Assembly (NCBI GenBank): GCA_021464245.1
Contig: JADCRB010000046.1
Location: forward strand, 5,722,760-5,786,759
Direction of reading: 5' to 3'
Source of the DNA: Carallia brachiata
Taxonomy: Eukaryota; Streptophyta; Magnoliopsida; Malpighiales; Rhizophoraceae
DNA length: 64,000 nt
Shown here one piece after another: positions 1-12,590 of this stretch. Position 1 is the first letter of the stretch. Each line of letters opens with the position of its first letter. The notes beneath the pieces were generated by a model, which did no database searches, had not been told where the DNA came from, and worked only from the letters and a program-made list of their open reading frames with translations. A program made the translations under genes and the position numbers.

Positions 1-2094
1 CAACTACTAAATTCCAATGCTGCTGGACATTCCATTTCTAGTTCGTGCGCAGCTAGCCCATCAATTGCCTTTCTCTAAATGAAAGTTAAGTAATTTCATT
101 TAGGTGGTTTCAAAATAACAATAATTGATATATTTTATTAAATGATTAATTTATTAAAAAAAATATAAATGAAACAAATGAAATTATATAATTAATTACA
201 TGTTACTACCAATTTAAAGTTATTTAGTGTTACTTTTTCTCGAAAGAGTTCCTTAAGCAATTTTACTTACTACTTTTTAAGCAGTTATTTTTGTGGGGGA
301 GCCTTCAATAAGATCAATTAATTAAGGTCCACAGTCTCATTTAAGCGATTGCTATGTCAACATCTGAACCAGACCTAGCCGCCACTATGGTGGATCCCGA
401 AAGCAAGATGTCGTCCTGTTCTGATAATTGTTAGCCTGTATATTTACATAAGTTGTCCTCGAATTGTAAAGAATGCAAAAGAAAGGTAATGTAAAGATAC
501 AAGCATTGAAATATCGAGTACAATATCATAGAAGAGATGGACAATAAAACTTTTTTTTTTAAGTATATTAAGAGGTCCATTAGATAATAGGGATTAGCTC
601 TTTCTTATCATGAAGTTCACACTCTCTCTTCTTATAATTAAGATTCAAAATTTCTGTAATAAAAATTTAAATTTTAATTATTAAAATATCTCTTAAGGCA
701 CACAATAAAATTTTTTGGAACCACACAACTATTGGTAATTACACCTTCCAACAACTACAACTTTAAAATTCTTGAACATTAAAAACAGGGCTTGTGGGTA
801 AGATAAAATAAAAGAGCTCTATATATATGCCCCATCATTCAGGGAAATAGGCATATAAACAAGTGAATCACCACAGGAGATTTCTCAGGATTTGTCAACA
901 TAGAAGGGGGACATTAACTTAGTGTATGCAGATCAGTAGGAGATCGAATGAATGGAGAGCACCATGCCCGTCTTAGCCTATATGGATTGGACCATACTTG
1001 CAGAATTATGTGTACACTACCATATCACTGATGAAGAATTATGGATGTATATGTTTTTAATTACAGAAAAATTTTGTGGGCACATAATTATGATAATACA
1101 GTAAATACATAGTGATCTGAATCATAAAAAGTGTACTGAATTTAAAAAATAAAAAAGATAAATTATTAAATAATTTTAAATTAGCTATCTAACTCATGCA
1201 TAATTTACTAAACGTATATACATGATTTTACTCTTTTAATTAATATGTTATCTACTGTCGAGTAGCACAAGAGGCCATTCAAAATATTTAAAACCGCCAA
1301 CTTGTCCAACATCCGCGGGTTTTTGGAAAATTCTGTCTGCCTCATGCTCCACTGCACTGATCTTGGAAAATCACATCACAGTTTCTAGGTCCCATTTCAA
1401 AATTTCACACGCTCTTTAGACTTTTTTTTTTTTTTCATAAACTTTTTTTACTGTATATTTAATTAATCGGATTCCGATACTTTGATTTAATTTATCTAAA
1501 TTCAATTCGATTCAATTCATATTAATTGCAAAAATCAATGACCCGTTACTCAAAATATATGAAATGAAAATAACACATATTCAGAATAACATGAAATTTG
1601 ATTGACCAAAATAACTTGAATTTCAATAATCCAAAATCAAAAACAAAACTTGAAAGAATCAAAATTTAATACATCTGAAATTTAATATTATTAAAATAAA
1701 CTTGAAATTTAAATGAACTGAAATTTGAAAGTACCTGATCTAAATCCAACATGCAAGGTAAATATCATACATCAATTTGTAGACAACCTTCTCACCGATT
1801 TAATTTTTTTTTTTTTTTTTAGTTGGCAAAATAGATTTGGAGGGGTGGCACCCAACCCAGACTCGTGAGAAAAAATTGCGCCCGCGTCTCCGATTTAGTT
1901 ATTAATACTTCGTTCAAGTGAAGGTTCTGAAAATTTACAATGGATATCTCATTGTGGTCTGGACTCTGGGTCAGCTTTAAATTTATTAGAGGGATGACAC
2001 GCCCATCTTGTACTCTTTTTATACGTGTAGAAAAAATTTTTTCAAGAAAAGAACAAAGTGACTTTTTGTTGCACGAGAAAAAAAGAGGGGAAGA
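1..2094. other. AT-rich intergenic spacer
   Basis: No gene is supported here. The sequence is AT-rich with short poly-A/T runs. Reading frames on both strands are short and show no recognisable domain. The only structure seen is the degenerate repeat at 1460-1745, listed separately. Confidence 0.6.
1460..1745. repeat. degenerate dispersed repeat, copy 1 (AACTTGAAATTTG-like units)
   Basis: The stretch is built from loosely repeated words such as ACTTGAAATTTGAAT and AATAACTTGAATTTC. The same style and vocabulary recur at 8740-9000 and 9950-10130, so it is probably one old dispersed repeat family with an internal short period of about 15-20 bp. No coding potential is seen. Confidence 0.45.
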
Positions 2095-2395
2095 GAAAAA
2101 GTATAATTATTATTATTTATTTTTTATTTTTATATTATTTTAAATAATTTTATTTTTTTATTTATAAATTATTATTTAACTTTTCTTTTATTATACTTTC
2201 TTCCTCTGACTTTTTATTATTTCAAATAATTTTATTTTCTCTATATTTTTTCTCTTACAAATTACTATTTATCTTTTTTTTATTATACTTTCTTTTTCTT
2301 AACTTTTTTTATTACTTTAAATTAGTTTATTTTCTCTTTACTTTTTTTTTCTTTCTCTTCTTTTCACTTCTTTTCCTCTCCCTTCAAATACACTG
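2095..2395. repeat. AT-rich repeat with ~110-bp internal period, copy 1
   Basis: Three successive units share the order ATAATTTTATTTT, then AAATTATTATTTAACTTTT or similar, then TTATACTTTCTTTCTCT. The spacing is roughly 100-115 bp. A second locus with the same unit order lies at 26155-26465. The pair suggests a dispersed non-coding element with internal tandem repetition. The class is unknown. Confidence 0.5.
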
Positions 2396-3058
2396 TAAAA
2401 TTTTTCTATCAAGATTGGAAAAGAGGAAATCGGATGATAATTTAATCATATATTCGCTTTCCTTACATGCAGAAAGTAGTCCGTCTATTGCCATCATCAT
2501 ATTGTCATTTAGATTAATTAATAAAAAGTAACACATGAAAAGTGCATCGTGACTATACGATCTAGGGTCCATTCAATTCTTGTCAATGCGTGTGGATCAC
2601 AAATATTTGAAAAATTTTACCTTTGCTTAAAAAAAATATATTTGAAAAATTAAGTTACTGCACTTAAACCATTTAGTCAAAGGAGTTTTGTTCTTTAGGA
2701 AAGTTGAGAGTTCTACTCTCACATCTCTCTAAATTCTTACAATAAGTGGGTAGTTATAAAAATATAAATTTAAATACAAAACACTTTTTACAATTTTTCT
2801 TCTCTGCTAACACTTTACTATCTAATTATTAATTAGTTCAAATGTTAGAAAAAATCAAATATTTGAAAAATTAGTTTCAGTGGTAGAATCCGAATAAAAA
2901 CAGCAATGTAAAGGAAGCATCCTAATATCATAACACTCTGATACTATCTAAAAATAAAGAAAAAAAATTTGTGTGAAAAAATAGGTAAGAAAGAAATACA
3001 ACACAAAGAGACGTGTGATCCATGATGACTCACGTTAATTATAAATACAAAATTCCTT
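2396..3058. other. intergenic spacer
   Basis: AT-rich sequence with no supported gene or repeat on either strand. Confidence 0.5.
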
Positions 3059-3312
3059 ATGCTGTGGTTGGACAGTGAGAATTTGAGTAGAAAATAAATA
3101 AAAAAATTAAAAAATAAAAAATAGTACAGTAATAATGATATTATGATTGATAAAATATAATGATTAAAAAATTACGAAAAAGAAAATAAATAGTAATTTA
3201 TGAGAGAAAAAATAAAAAATAATTATTTGGATAGATAAAAAATAAATAAAAAATTTTAAAATTTTTCTTTTTTTTTCTTTCTCATAAAATTTTGTCAAAC
3301 AGGGTGTTAAGG
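3059..3312. mobile_element. MITE-like insertion (tentative)
   Basis: An extremely AT-rich block lies between GGTTGGACAGTGAGAA at the left and TTGTCAAACAGGGTGTT at the right. Edges of the 'GTTTGGA...CAAACAGGG' kind are common in plant hAT-like MITEs. The inverted similarity of the ends is only partial and no target duplication was confirmed. Confidence 0.3.
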
Positions 3313-4663
3313 ATTTACGTCTTTCCATTAAATTGCACGTTTCACGCAATTTATTTATAATTAATTATAATTGAGTCTCCATAATTGATGGATTCTGAGG
3401 ATGGCGTAAGAGAGAATCCCATGGAGGCCACCTCAACAGATTGTGGTAGAGCACACCTCCATGAAACTGCCACCGCACTTTAAAAAATTTAAGCCAATAA
3501 GAAGCTGAGTCAAACAATTTTTCTGACAGAATACTTCCATGAGAAGCCGTGTTGAATTTTGAAGTGCGTAAATGGTTGAATAGTAGGGAATATAGTCAAA
3601 ATGAAATTGACGTTAACAATAAACCCACAGAGTATAGTGGGGTCTGGCCGCATTTTCCCATGAATTTTAGACCAGATGATTAGATTCCTTTTTTTCCCTT
3701 TTTTTTTTTCAAACATTCTCGTAGAAGTTGGAGGCAGGTCAGTGTTAATGGGTCAGACTCACTTTCGCAGTTTCACTCGTGAGCTCGATACATTCATGCA
3801 TGTCAGGGATTGAATGTGACTTTTTTTTTATATTTTTTTTTGTCATTGTATATGTATACATGAGTATATGTTATAAAGATATATGTAAACTTCTAATTCA
3901 TTCGATAATATAATATATATATATATATTCTTTTTGAACTTAGTTATACATCCATCAACTCATATCATTTTAAAGTTTACTATTTTTCTTTTTTTTTGGA
4001 AACAACTTTCTTGGTGAGTACACTTCACGTTTATGCAAACTATTACACCCAAGAGTGATTGGTTAGTACAGGAATTGTTGGTCATGGTAGAAGTTTCAAT
4101 CTGATTTATGCGTCGCAATCTAAGTCTCAAGCAGATCAACTATCAAGCGAATGCGGTTGACTGTAACATATGCCTTCAAATTAAATATAATACTGTATAA
4201 CCATTGGCCATTTAGCTGACTCCACCACAGCCCACCATTCAAGTCGTTCCCGTCTTGTTCACTGGATCGCAGAAATATCTCCAGTGGATAGGGAAATTAT
4301 CCAAATCTTTGTTAACTACTCCGGGTCTCAATCATGAATGCTGTTTACTTACGGTGTGTGTTAGGACGTTGCCTTTACGCGTTCTCACCAAATAGCCCCA
4401 ATGTCAACTAGAGCTTCACAAACTGAACTTAATTTTATTAAATTGAAAATTTTACGCAATAAATAAAAGAAGCACATATACTGATATAAAACTCACATTC
4501 TTATATAATAGCAAACAACAAACTCTTAATTCTATCTAACCACTAAAAATATGACTTCTACCCAATAATAATAACAATTAAATCTAAATTAACTTCAACA
4601 AATAGCCCAATGTCAATACAATCAAAGCTGTTTTTCCATGTGGATGCATAATTATGCGATATT
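3313..4663. other. intergenic spacer
   Basis: No gene is supported. A short (AT)n tract occurs near 3911-3927. The moderately GC-richer patch 4200-4400 shows no recognisable protein. Confidence 0.5.
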
Positions 4664-4703
4664 AAAAGCACTAGTTCTGGAAAAAAGAAAAAAAGCACTA
4701 ATT
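4664..4703 (+). mobile_element. ultra-short retroposition scar 1
   Basis: The direct repeats AAAAGCACTAGTT (4664-4676) and AAAAGCACTAATT (4691-4703) flank a 14-nt insert, CTGGAAAAAAGAAA. A few unique bases, a short A-rich tail and 13-bp flanking duplications are what target-primed reverse transcription leaves after extreme 5' truncation. Confidence 0.5.
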
Positions 4704-4904
4704 GATTGACTATTAGTTAGTGAAAATTAGTAGCATTGGTCAAAATAAATTAATCAATCAACCTATAAAACACTGGAAAAAGAATTGGATACGTGAATAA
4801 AATTGTATAAAATAGAATTGATTAACAACGTAATATATGATGCCTATGATGCTCACGATTTAATTCTCACCTTTTTTTTTTAATTATTGTGTGTTTGATC
4901 GTGC

Positions 4905-5160
4905 TTTATTATTTTTTTTTTTTAAGACAATAGAAAATGAAGCAGTAGAAAAACTCTTTCCTAACAAACACAACCCCCAAGCTATCATCGTCACGTAACA
5001 ATATCAATTCCGAAAGACGCCGATAAAGAAGAGCTTCTCTTGTGGCCACTTCAGCACCCATTTTTGCCAGAAAATCAATAGAAGAATTACCCTATCACAA
5101 AACATGGTTTTTTTTATGCTTCATCTAAACCTGCTGGGCTCTAGAATATGGGTCAATGAA
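4905..5160 (-). pseudogene. LINE-derived RNase H C-terminus with poly(A)
   Basis: On the minus strand one frame reads GNSSIDFLAKMGAEVATREA. This resembles the last helix of the RNase H domain in plant non-LTR retrotransposons, where the usual motif is R-x-N-x-x-AD-x-LAK-x-G; here the Asp is preceded by Ile instead of Ala. About 45 further codons follow and the copy then ends in a poly(A) run (poly-T on the plus strand at 4911-4923). Two stops lie just upstream in the same frame. It is therefore a 5'-truncated, decayed LINE copy. The assignment rests on motif recognition only. Confidence 0.55.
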
Positions 5161-5179
5161 TATCATTTAACAACAAAGC

Positions 5180-6172
5180 CGGAAAGGGGGGGGGGGGGGG
5201 GGGGAAGGTGCGATTAGGTTTGATTGTGCTAATTCTGTCGCGTGCACCAGAAAACTCAAATATTTGGGGACCAAATGATTGTCGATTATGAACTGGAAAT
5301 TAGGGGTTGTTTCAGTAGCTGCTATTGTGTGAGCGATATTGCTATCGTGCATCGGTAGCTTCTGCGGTGTCCCTGTCGCCCGTTCGAGACGTCTGTGTTC
5401 CTCCATGAGCTTTGTACCCCTTGGTGGGTTTCGGTAGGGCCTTGTTCCCTTGGGGTCGGCGTTTGCTGGTGCTCCGGATGGTGTTGCTCGAGCAGTTGGG
5501 TGCTTTGGTTCAGGGTTTTGGGTGCATATCAGGTCTTCCGGTGTCCTCCCCATGCCTTCTCCTGTTCTCTGATGGTTAGGTTGGTTGGGGAGGCACTTTT
5601 TTGGGTTTCTGGCTACCCTGTACAGCTCGTTATCCTTGCCGTTGGAGCCTCGTGCCGCCTCTTGTCGTCAGTCACTGCCTTTTGCAATGCCCCCTGTGGT
5701 CTGCTCTTTGTTGCATGCAGCGGTTGTTTGTGTGCGCCTTGTGTTTGGTGCTTCGGCATGTTCGGTGCGCGTCCAGTGCTATTGGGATAATGCCGTCAAC
5801 GGGCCCCCTTCGGGGCTAGCCGTTTGCCCATTAAGCTGAGGCTCGGCCACTTAGCTGTCGTCAGGGAGACTGAAACCCTGGGGTTTCTGTTTCTTCCTCT
5901 GATCAGGCCTTAGGTTCTATCATCTAACCATGTTAGCCTTTATGTTCCCTGGGCTGTGAGTTTAGGACTGGGTTTCCTAGTGGGCTGCTGGGGTGTTGTT
6001 GGTGTTGGAATCAGATAATGGTGAGCTGGATCTTGTGTATTAGGGTGACTAGATTTGGATTTTCTTGTACTTTGGTGTGAGCTCCTATTTGGGTGGGCCT
6101 TCTTTATATCTATTTTGTTTATTAATGAATGAAGATTTCTCTTGATAAAAAATTAAAATAATAAAAAAAAAA
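5180..6172 (+). mobile_element. probable LINE 3' end (GC-richer, G-run at its start)
   Basis: A clearly GC-richer block of about 1 kb begins at a run of more than 15 G and ends with TTAATGAATGAAGATTTCT followed by A-rich sequence (6145-6172). The final 'ATGAATGAAGAT...GATAAAAAA' layout is typical of plant LINE 3' untranslated ends. A related ending is seen at 49278-49316. Plus-strand frames of 72-131 codons lie inside, but they overlap one another in different frames and show no domain. No target duplication was identified. Confidence 0.45.
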
Positions 6173-7087
6173 CAGAGAATGGGAAATTAATTACCAAAGC
6201 GGAAACCCATTTTCTGAGAGAGGACATGCTATCGACTAAAAGTCTAAAAAATTGTTTCAAGATACCTCATTTGTTAAGAACTTAATTTCATCTTAGAAGA
6301 TTTGAGTTCAATCCTAAAAGAGGATATGAGTTTTTAACAATGGAGGAAACTATCCTCATAAAGTCATGATCCAATAAACTTCTTTACAGACAAAAAGAAT
6401 GTGTCTAAGAAATTCATTTAAAGTCAGGGGTTTATATCCATGGTAGGTGGGTATGAAACTTAAGAGAAGAGGATCTGTATTGTTTAGTTCACATCCCAAA
6501 GAAAATAGTATATAAAAAAAAAATTTACATCACAAATAATTTTCCAATAGAAAAGAAAAAAAAGGAAAAACAATTTTTTTGGTTTTTATGGCCCTTATAC
6601 GTGGCCGTGATTAACACTCTATTTTCTGTGTAGAAAAATGTAATTGACTATAGATGGATGCATATGCAGAGCCAAGCTATAAAATGCATATATACGAACT
6701 CCTAATAGCCAAAAAGATCTAATACTACAAAACAACCATTACCATTGAATAAAGGATTTGTTGACAATGATCGACATTTTATTGATCAAAAAATTACATT
6801 GACATATTCTTTTAGAGTCCCACTACATAAACAAGATGAGATTGATAGGAAGAGATGAGATGACTTGGCGAGTGTGGTTCCCATACGAGTCTTACACATT
6901 TTTTATTTTTAGTTTTAGTTTTAGTCACTGATGATGTGCATACAAATAAATAAAATGTGTAAACAAGATTTTTTATAATTGTATACACATTTTATCATTT
7001 CTTCTGAACATTTTATCTTAGTTTTTATAATGTTTTTTTGGAAAAGAAAAGGAACAGCATATAAGACCCGTTCGACCCCATACCCAC
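6173..7087. other. intergenic spacer
   Basis: AT-rich sequence with no supported gene. Short A/T homopolymers only. Confidence 0.5.
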
Positions 7088-7096
7088 TACTTCACC

Positions 7097-8093
7097 GGGA
7101 TAATACCTAAAATGGTCCTAAACCTTTATTAATTTTTTTAGTTTGGTCTTAAATTTTTTTATTTTTTCAATTGAATCTTAAACTTTTTAATTCTTTTATA
7201 AATTGGTACTTTCGTTAACAAAAGTTAGTCAAACTGTTATATCTGTTTGGTCAATGACTAATTTTAATGATTTGACTAACTTCCGTTAACGGAAGTACCA
7301 AGTTGTAAAAGAGCTGAAAAGTTTAGGACTAAATTGAAAAAGTTGAAAGGTTTAACATTAAATTAAAAAATCTATAAGGTTTAGGACCAACATGTAATTT
7401 CATATACAAATTGAAAGGTTTAGGATTAACATTATATATCGACCGCATAAGTGGTGAAAGTCGTGTAATTACTCCGAGCTGTCCAAATCAATCTTATTAT
7501 TACATTAGTAGTATCGGACAAAAATTTTTGCCTTCAAAAGAAGAAATTGGTGGCTGTAACCATTGTCCATCCGTGAGAATGAAATTCTACTTATTCTCAG
7601 CTACTAATATCATATTACTTACTGTTATCGATGCTCACAGTCGGGACAGCGATTATAACCACCAGTTTATTCTCTTGAAGGCAGATATTTTTACCCAACA
7701 CTATCGCATGTAATAATAAGATCTTATTTGAGCATCTTTGAGTAGGTTACATGACAATATTAGTCCTAAACCTTCAATTTGTATTTGAAATTATATTTTG
7801 GTCCTAAATCTTTATAAATTTTTTCAAATTAGTCTTAAATCTTCTAACTTTTTCAATCAAATCCTAAACCTTTCAATTCTTTTACGAATTAGTAATTCAG
7901 TTAACAGAAGTTATTCAAACCGTTAAAATTAACCATCGACCAAACGAAGATAATGGTGTGACTAACTTCCGTTAACAGAAGTACCAATTTGTAAAAGAAC
8001 TAAAAAGTTTATGGTTCAATAAAAAAAGTTAAAAGATTTAGGACTAAATTAAAAAAATTTATAAAAATTTAACACCATTTTAAATATTATCCC
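7097..8093. mobile_element. palindromic Mutator-like/foldback element, GGGATA family copy 1
   Basis: The left end GGGATAATACCTAAAATGGT and the right end ACCATTTTAAATATTATCCC are inverted copies, matching at 18 of 20 positions. Each arm (7097-7430 and 7760-8093) is itself a hairpin centred on a GTTAAC-containing stretch: GGTACTTTCGTTAAC near 7205 pairs with GTTAACGGAAGTACC near 7295. The flanks TACTTCACC (7088-7096) and TCCATCACC (about 8095-8103) are a plausible 9-bp target duplication with 7 of 9 matches. The centre (7433-7760) holds a 100-codon frame without a recognisable domain, so a transposase is not supported. Related elements are at 51326 and 61447. Confidence 0.6.
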
Positions 8094-8103
8094 CTCCATC
8101 ACC

Positions 8104-8739
8104 CTATTCCTCCCTCTTCATTTTCGTCCCGTCTCCCTAGTTTTATTTCTTGCCAATACTATCTGTACAGGGAACGTATCACAAGTACAAATTGCATTTA
8201 TTTTAGTTCATAGAAAGAGTGGCCTGACCTAAGCGTTGTTATCCTCTACTTCACTATGATGGGCTGGAATTCGGCTGTATACAATATTAGTTGGCCCGTG
8301 GAGCTTTGAATTTGCCCTGTTACCTACAAATCACTACCATATATTTGCCATATACAACTGCGTGAATCCAAGGTTTAATAGGTCCAAAGCTATCATCAGC
8401 CACATGGCTTATTGGCGCCAGCATTATAAGAGACCTAAGTTGTGCCTTCTCTAACAAAACAGTGCAATTGTACACATAAATTATATTGATTTTCCTATTG
8501 TGATTAGCTCTAATTGAGATTTAGATACTGAATGTCTTGTGAGCAGATCATATGCTTGCTAATTAACAAAATAGAAAATGTAAATCATTCGTGCATTTAT
8601 CAAGATTAGGTTAATTTAAACTCCAACAAATTGCTAGACATTGACTTTGTTTGGTTAAGCGTGGAAAAAATTTAATGTCTCCAAGAAGATATCTCAACGA
8701 TTAAAAGTGCAGATATCTATCCTAAAAGTAAAAGTGGTA
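8104..8739. other. intergenic spacer
   Basis: No gene or clear repeat is supported. Confidence 0.5.
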
Positions 8740-9000
8740 AAAGCTGACCCAATTTGAATTATTCGACTCAATCCCTCAAAATCTGATTTGACCAGGCTTA
8801 TTTTGACTGAAAAAATCAACAACCCGTAACTCGAGAAATTTGAAACTGAAACAACCCAAAACTTGAATAACTTGAAATCCAAATGACCTATAACCTGATA
8901 AACTTGAAACTCGGAAGATTTGAAACTGGAATAACCTGAACCCGTAAAATTTGAAATGCTCAAAAATCCGAACAAATCTTAACCGAACTTGACCTGAAAT
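8740..9000. repeat. degenerate dispersed repeat, copy 2
   Basis: Repeated words such as AACTTGAATAACTTGAAAT, AACCTGATAAACTTGAAAC and GGAATAACCTGAAC recur every 15-25 bp. It belongs to the same family as 1460-1745 and 9950-10130. Minus-strand frames of about 93 codons here are by-products of the low-complexity repeat. Confidence 0.5.
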
Positions 9001-9707
9001 TTTTATTAATTTCCTTGTTTGATTTTCTTTTATTTTGAATAATAATAATATTGTCAATTATTCAATTTAAATTTTATAAACGATGAAATTTAATATAATT
9101 TATATACGTTAGCCATATAGTCAACTTCCAAGCAAATTTTACACCAAATAAAATAAAAGAAAATAAAGAGAAAGAAAAATACAAGAAAGTTATGATTTCA
9201 AATCATATAATTGAATTGACGAGAAAAGCATTAAGAGGAAATTGATATTTGATTATAGAAAAACTTAAAAATTGGAAGAAGAAGATTCATAGTAAAAAAG
9301 TAAATAATTATATAATTTTTATTTAGCATAATAAGATCACAAAGTGAACAATAGAAAATTATAACAATTAGTTTCATAAATATATAATGCATTCAAACTT
9401 CCATTGGATTAATTTAGTAATAGAGTTTTTCTTTTTAAATTTGGCAAAATTTATCAAATAAATAAAATGAAATGAATTTTTTTGTTTATATAAATATTTT
9501 AAAGTAATAAAATGAATGAATTATAAATAAAGTAATCGAATAAATAAACTAAAATTTCAAATCATATAATTTTTAAAAAATAATGTAATAATCAATTCAT
9601 AGTTGCAATTGATAGAAAATCTCAATTTATCAATCTATATAAATTTTGTTTCTTTTAAATATGTAACTTTGAAATTGAATTATTTTCATGGTTGCAAACC
9701 TATATTG
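9001..9707. other. intergenic spacer
   Basis: Very AT-rich, with no supported gene. Confidence 0.5.
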
Positions 9708-9890
9708 AACCAACTGGTCGAACCAGTCTTTCAGGACCCAATTCTAGGTCTAGTCTGGGTTTGCAACTAAACTTAGGGGATTACTAACCTAAGGAAAAAG
9801 GTCAACAGGTCAGTTTGACTGGTGACTCGACGAATCGGTCCCAATTTGACTAGTGACCCGACAAACTGGTTTGATTTGACTGGTTTCTCC
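9708..9890. repeat. degenerate ACTGGTTTGACTGG repeat
   Basis: Short near-repeats (CAACTGGTCGAACCAGT, GGTCAGTTTGACTGGTGAC, TTTGACTAGTGACCCGAC, ACTGGTTTGATTTGACTGG) fill this stretch. It contains internal inverted repeats around GGTCGAACC. The class is unknown and there is no coding potential. Confidence 0.4.
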
Positions 9891-9949
9891 GAGATAGTTA
9901 GTAAAAATTGCAAATCTAATTTTTGTATTGAATAAAAATATCACAATGT

Positions 9950-10130
9950 ATTAACCTAAAACCCGAAATACCGACTCGATGAACTTAAAACCTAATAAAC
10001 TCGAGACCTGAATAACCTATCTAAATGACCTGAAACCTAGAAGATTCGACATCCAAATGACCCAAAACTTGAATAACCTGAAATTCAAATAATCCAATTT
10101 GAAACTAACCCAACCTGCTTGCCTGTCACT
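9950..10130. repeat. degenerate dispersed repeat, copy 3
   Basis: The same word set as 8740-9000 is present (GACCTGAATAACC, TGACCTGAAACC, AACTTGAATAACCTGAAA). Confidence 0.5.
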
Positions 10131-10859
10131 ATACTTGAAAGTCTCAAATTTAGATATAAGAAAAGTATGAAATTATGAAAAATATAATAATAATTCTTTG
10201 TTATGTAGTTTGCTATCTAATAAATCTTTTTAAAAGATAAATAAATCAATAAATATAGTTGATTGTGGACCTTAGGCTCACCTTCAACTCGATTCTTTCT
10301 TCTATAATCATTTAAATTGAATTTTTCAGATAAGATTAAGACCTGAAAAATTCAGTTTGAACGAATTTTTCAAATTGAATTTTTATAAACTAATAAGTTG
10401 TAAAATAAAGTGCTATTGTGATGCCACAATTTCTTTGTTTTTTTTAGGTCTGCAACCTAGTGGCTGAAGACTCATAGTTGGACATTAATAGAGAAATAAG
10501 ATCAGCCGAAAGTTCAAACTCCTACCTAATGTGGAGGAGGAAGTGTACCCTACTACTCAGGCAAGTCCCGCCCTCATGCCCACGATTTCCCCAATCTCCA
10601 TTGTCTTTGAAATATTCAAGCGGTAATCATCTGATACTGCAGTAAAAAGTCCAATAATAATGTCAAGGGGCCCGATTGCGATATAAAACCCACTTGAACA
10701 ATTTTGGGGTTTGCCCTGGTACTGGTCCCTGTTTGCTTCCTAATCTTGGCCCAATTTGGTGTTTCGCATCAAAAGTAGATTCAAACTTAAAACGTTGACT
10801 CGAGAGCCAAAAAAAAATAATAATAATAATAAAATAAAAAACTTTTAAACGTAACTAAC
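10131..10859. other. intergenic spacer
   Basis: No supported gene. The stretch around 10440-10740 is slightly GC-richer but has no domain or open frame of note. Confidence 0.45.
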
Positions 10860-10900
10860 GAACTCTAATTTAATTGACTAAAAAAAAGAACTCTAATTTA
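10860..10900 (+). mobile_element. ultra-short retroposition scar 2
   Basis: Identical 13-bp repeats GAACTCTAATTTA (10860-10872 and 10888-10900) flank the 15-nt insert ATTGACTAAAAAAAA. The poly-A end and exact duplication fit a severely truncated retroposon. Confidence 0.6.
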
Positions 10901-12549
10901 CTAATAAGGAAATATTTGTAAAACTAAAATTTTAGTATTCGAAGTATTAGTTAAAATTAATTAACCGAAAATTTTTTTTAAAAATCTCGAGGATGAAAAT
11001 GATCAAAGACCCAAAGGAATCTCATCACATTACTGTTAAAAAACAGAAACATCAAATTTAGGTGTTGGTGGAGTTCAATTCTTGTCTTATCAAGATTTCG
11101 TTTTGCTTGTTTCTTTTGATCATTAGAAACACCATCATTGTACATCTGAAAAAGTGTATGGTTAAAAATCGAATTGATTAACTAGGATCTTTTTAAGTTG
11201 AAAATATCGCAAGGGGTCACGTTCCACAAATTCAAGCCCTTTATAGTACCGATTCTAACCATTCACTTGAACTCAATGACTCGGGTTCTTACAAATAAAT
11301 TTTGTGGCTTAAATTTAACAAGAACAATCAATATTATCCATTCCTTAAAAGGGTGTTCCAATGCACGAGCTTTCTATATTGTGCAATCCATGAAAAGATC
11401 AAATGTAAGAAATGTTACTCTTGTTTCCAACAAAAAAATGAAAAAAAAAAAAAAATCTCTACTCAAAATTGACCTTTAGTTCCCCAAAAAAAAATATATA
11501 TATCAATTACATAAGGCTCAGCCTCCATTGAATCCTTCCAATTGGTGAAAATTTGTAATGGTTTTAGTTAAGCATAACTCTCATGTATTTGTAGATCACC
11601 GAGAAAATCTTTCTTGAAGCAATGATGGAGGGTTTTAAGATATTCCAAAAAAGAACTACGAATCATCTTATCTTCAAGACAAATTTATTTGCTCTCACCT
11701 TGTTAACTCTATTATCCAAAGAAAATTATAGACAAAATTTGAAGGAAATAGTATTACAAGTATTACATAAAAAAAGTGACAATACTCAGTTAAACCCATT
11801 ATAATGACAAAGACCTATAGACCAAAATTAATGGTTTATCCATACAAGTGAATAATGCATTCACATGTGACAACTTTATACTAATGAAGTTATACGATGA
11901 TACTTGTCACCTTTAATAATATATTTTCGTGTCCATACCTTTAATAATGTAACTTTATCGGTAAGTGGTGTTGAGAAAGGATACACACAATAATAATAGA
12001 TAATCACACATAATCGATAGTCTCAGATCTGTCTTCTTTCCCAATAAATTAACCAAATAGGCAATATAGTAATAATTATTACTAACACAACAACAACATA
12101 CCAAACTAAACAGTAATAATCAACAAGAATAAAAAAACATCAAAATTTTTACGCAGAAAACTCTTCAATGTGGAGAGAAAAATTATAGACTCTAATACAA
12201 CAAAACGTCCACTCTAAAATAGGATCACAGTACAAACTTTTTTGTAAACAACGAGAGTTCATTTATCAATATAGAATAACATTAAAAACTTCAATCCTTA
12301 GTTCACGGTAAACTAACAACATCATCTCAAAGAAATATACAACAAGAAATTAGAGAGATCTTACCAAATAATGAAAATAGTAATAAATTCAAAGTAACAA
12401 ATAGAGGATTTGAACTGTTCAATATATAGAGCATATTCTTAAAATAAACATACTAAAAAATCCGCTCAGTCATAATCAAATTTACCATTGATTCGTCTGA
12501 AAAAAATCCTCCCTCCCATCCTATTTTCTCTTCTCCACTTGCTGTCCCC

Positions 12550-12590
<41 letters not shown>

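Noticed and set aside
5395..5819. Overlapping Cys/Leu-rich plus frames of 72-131 codons
   Set aside because: Different frames overlap, none matches a family, and the block looks like a LINE 3' untranslated end.
7411..7713. 100-codon frame inside the palindromic element
   Set aside because: No transposase or other domain could be recognised; a chance frame cannot be excluded.
11950..12450. possible solo LTR of a Copia element
   Set aside because: Texture only; no second LTR, no clear TG...CA ends with target duplication, no primer site.
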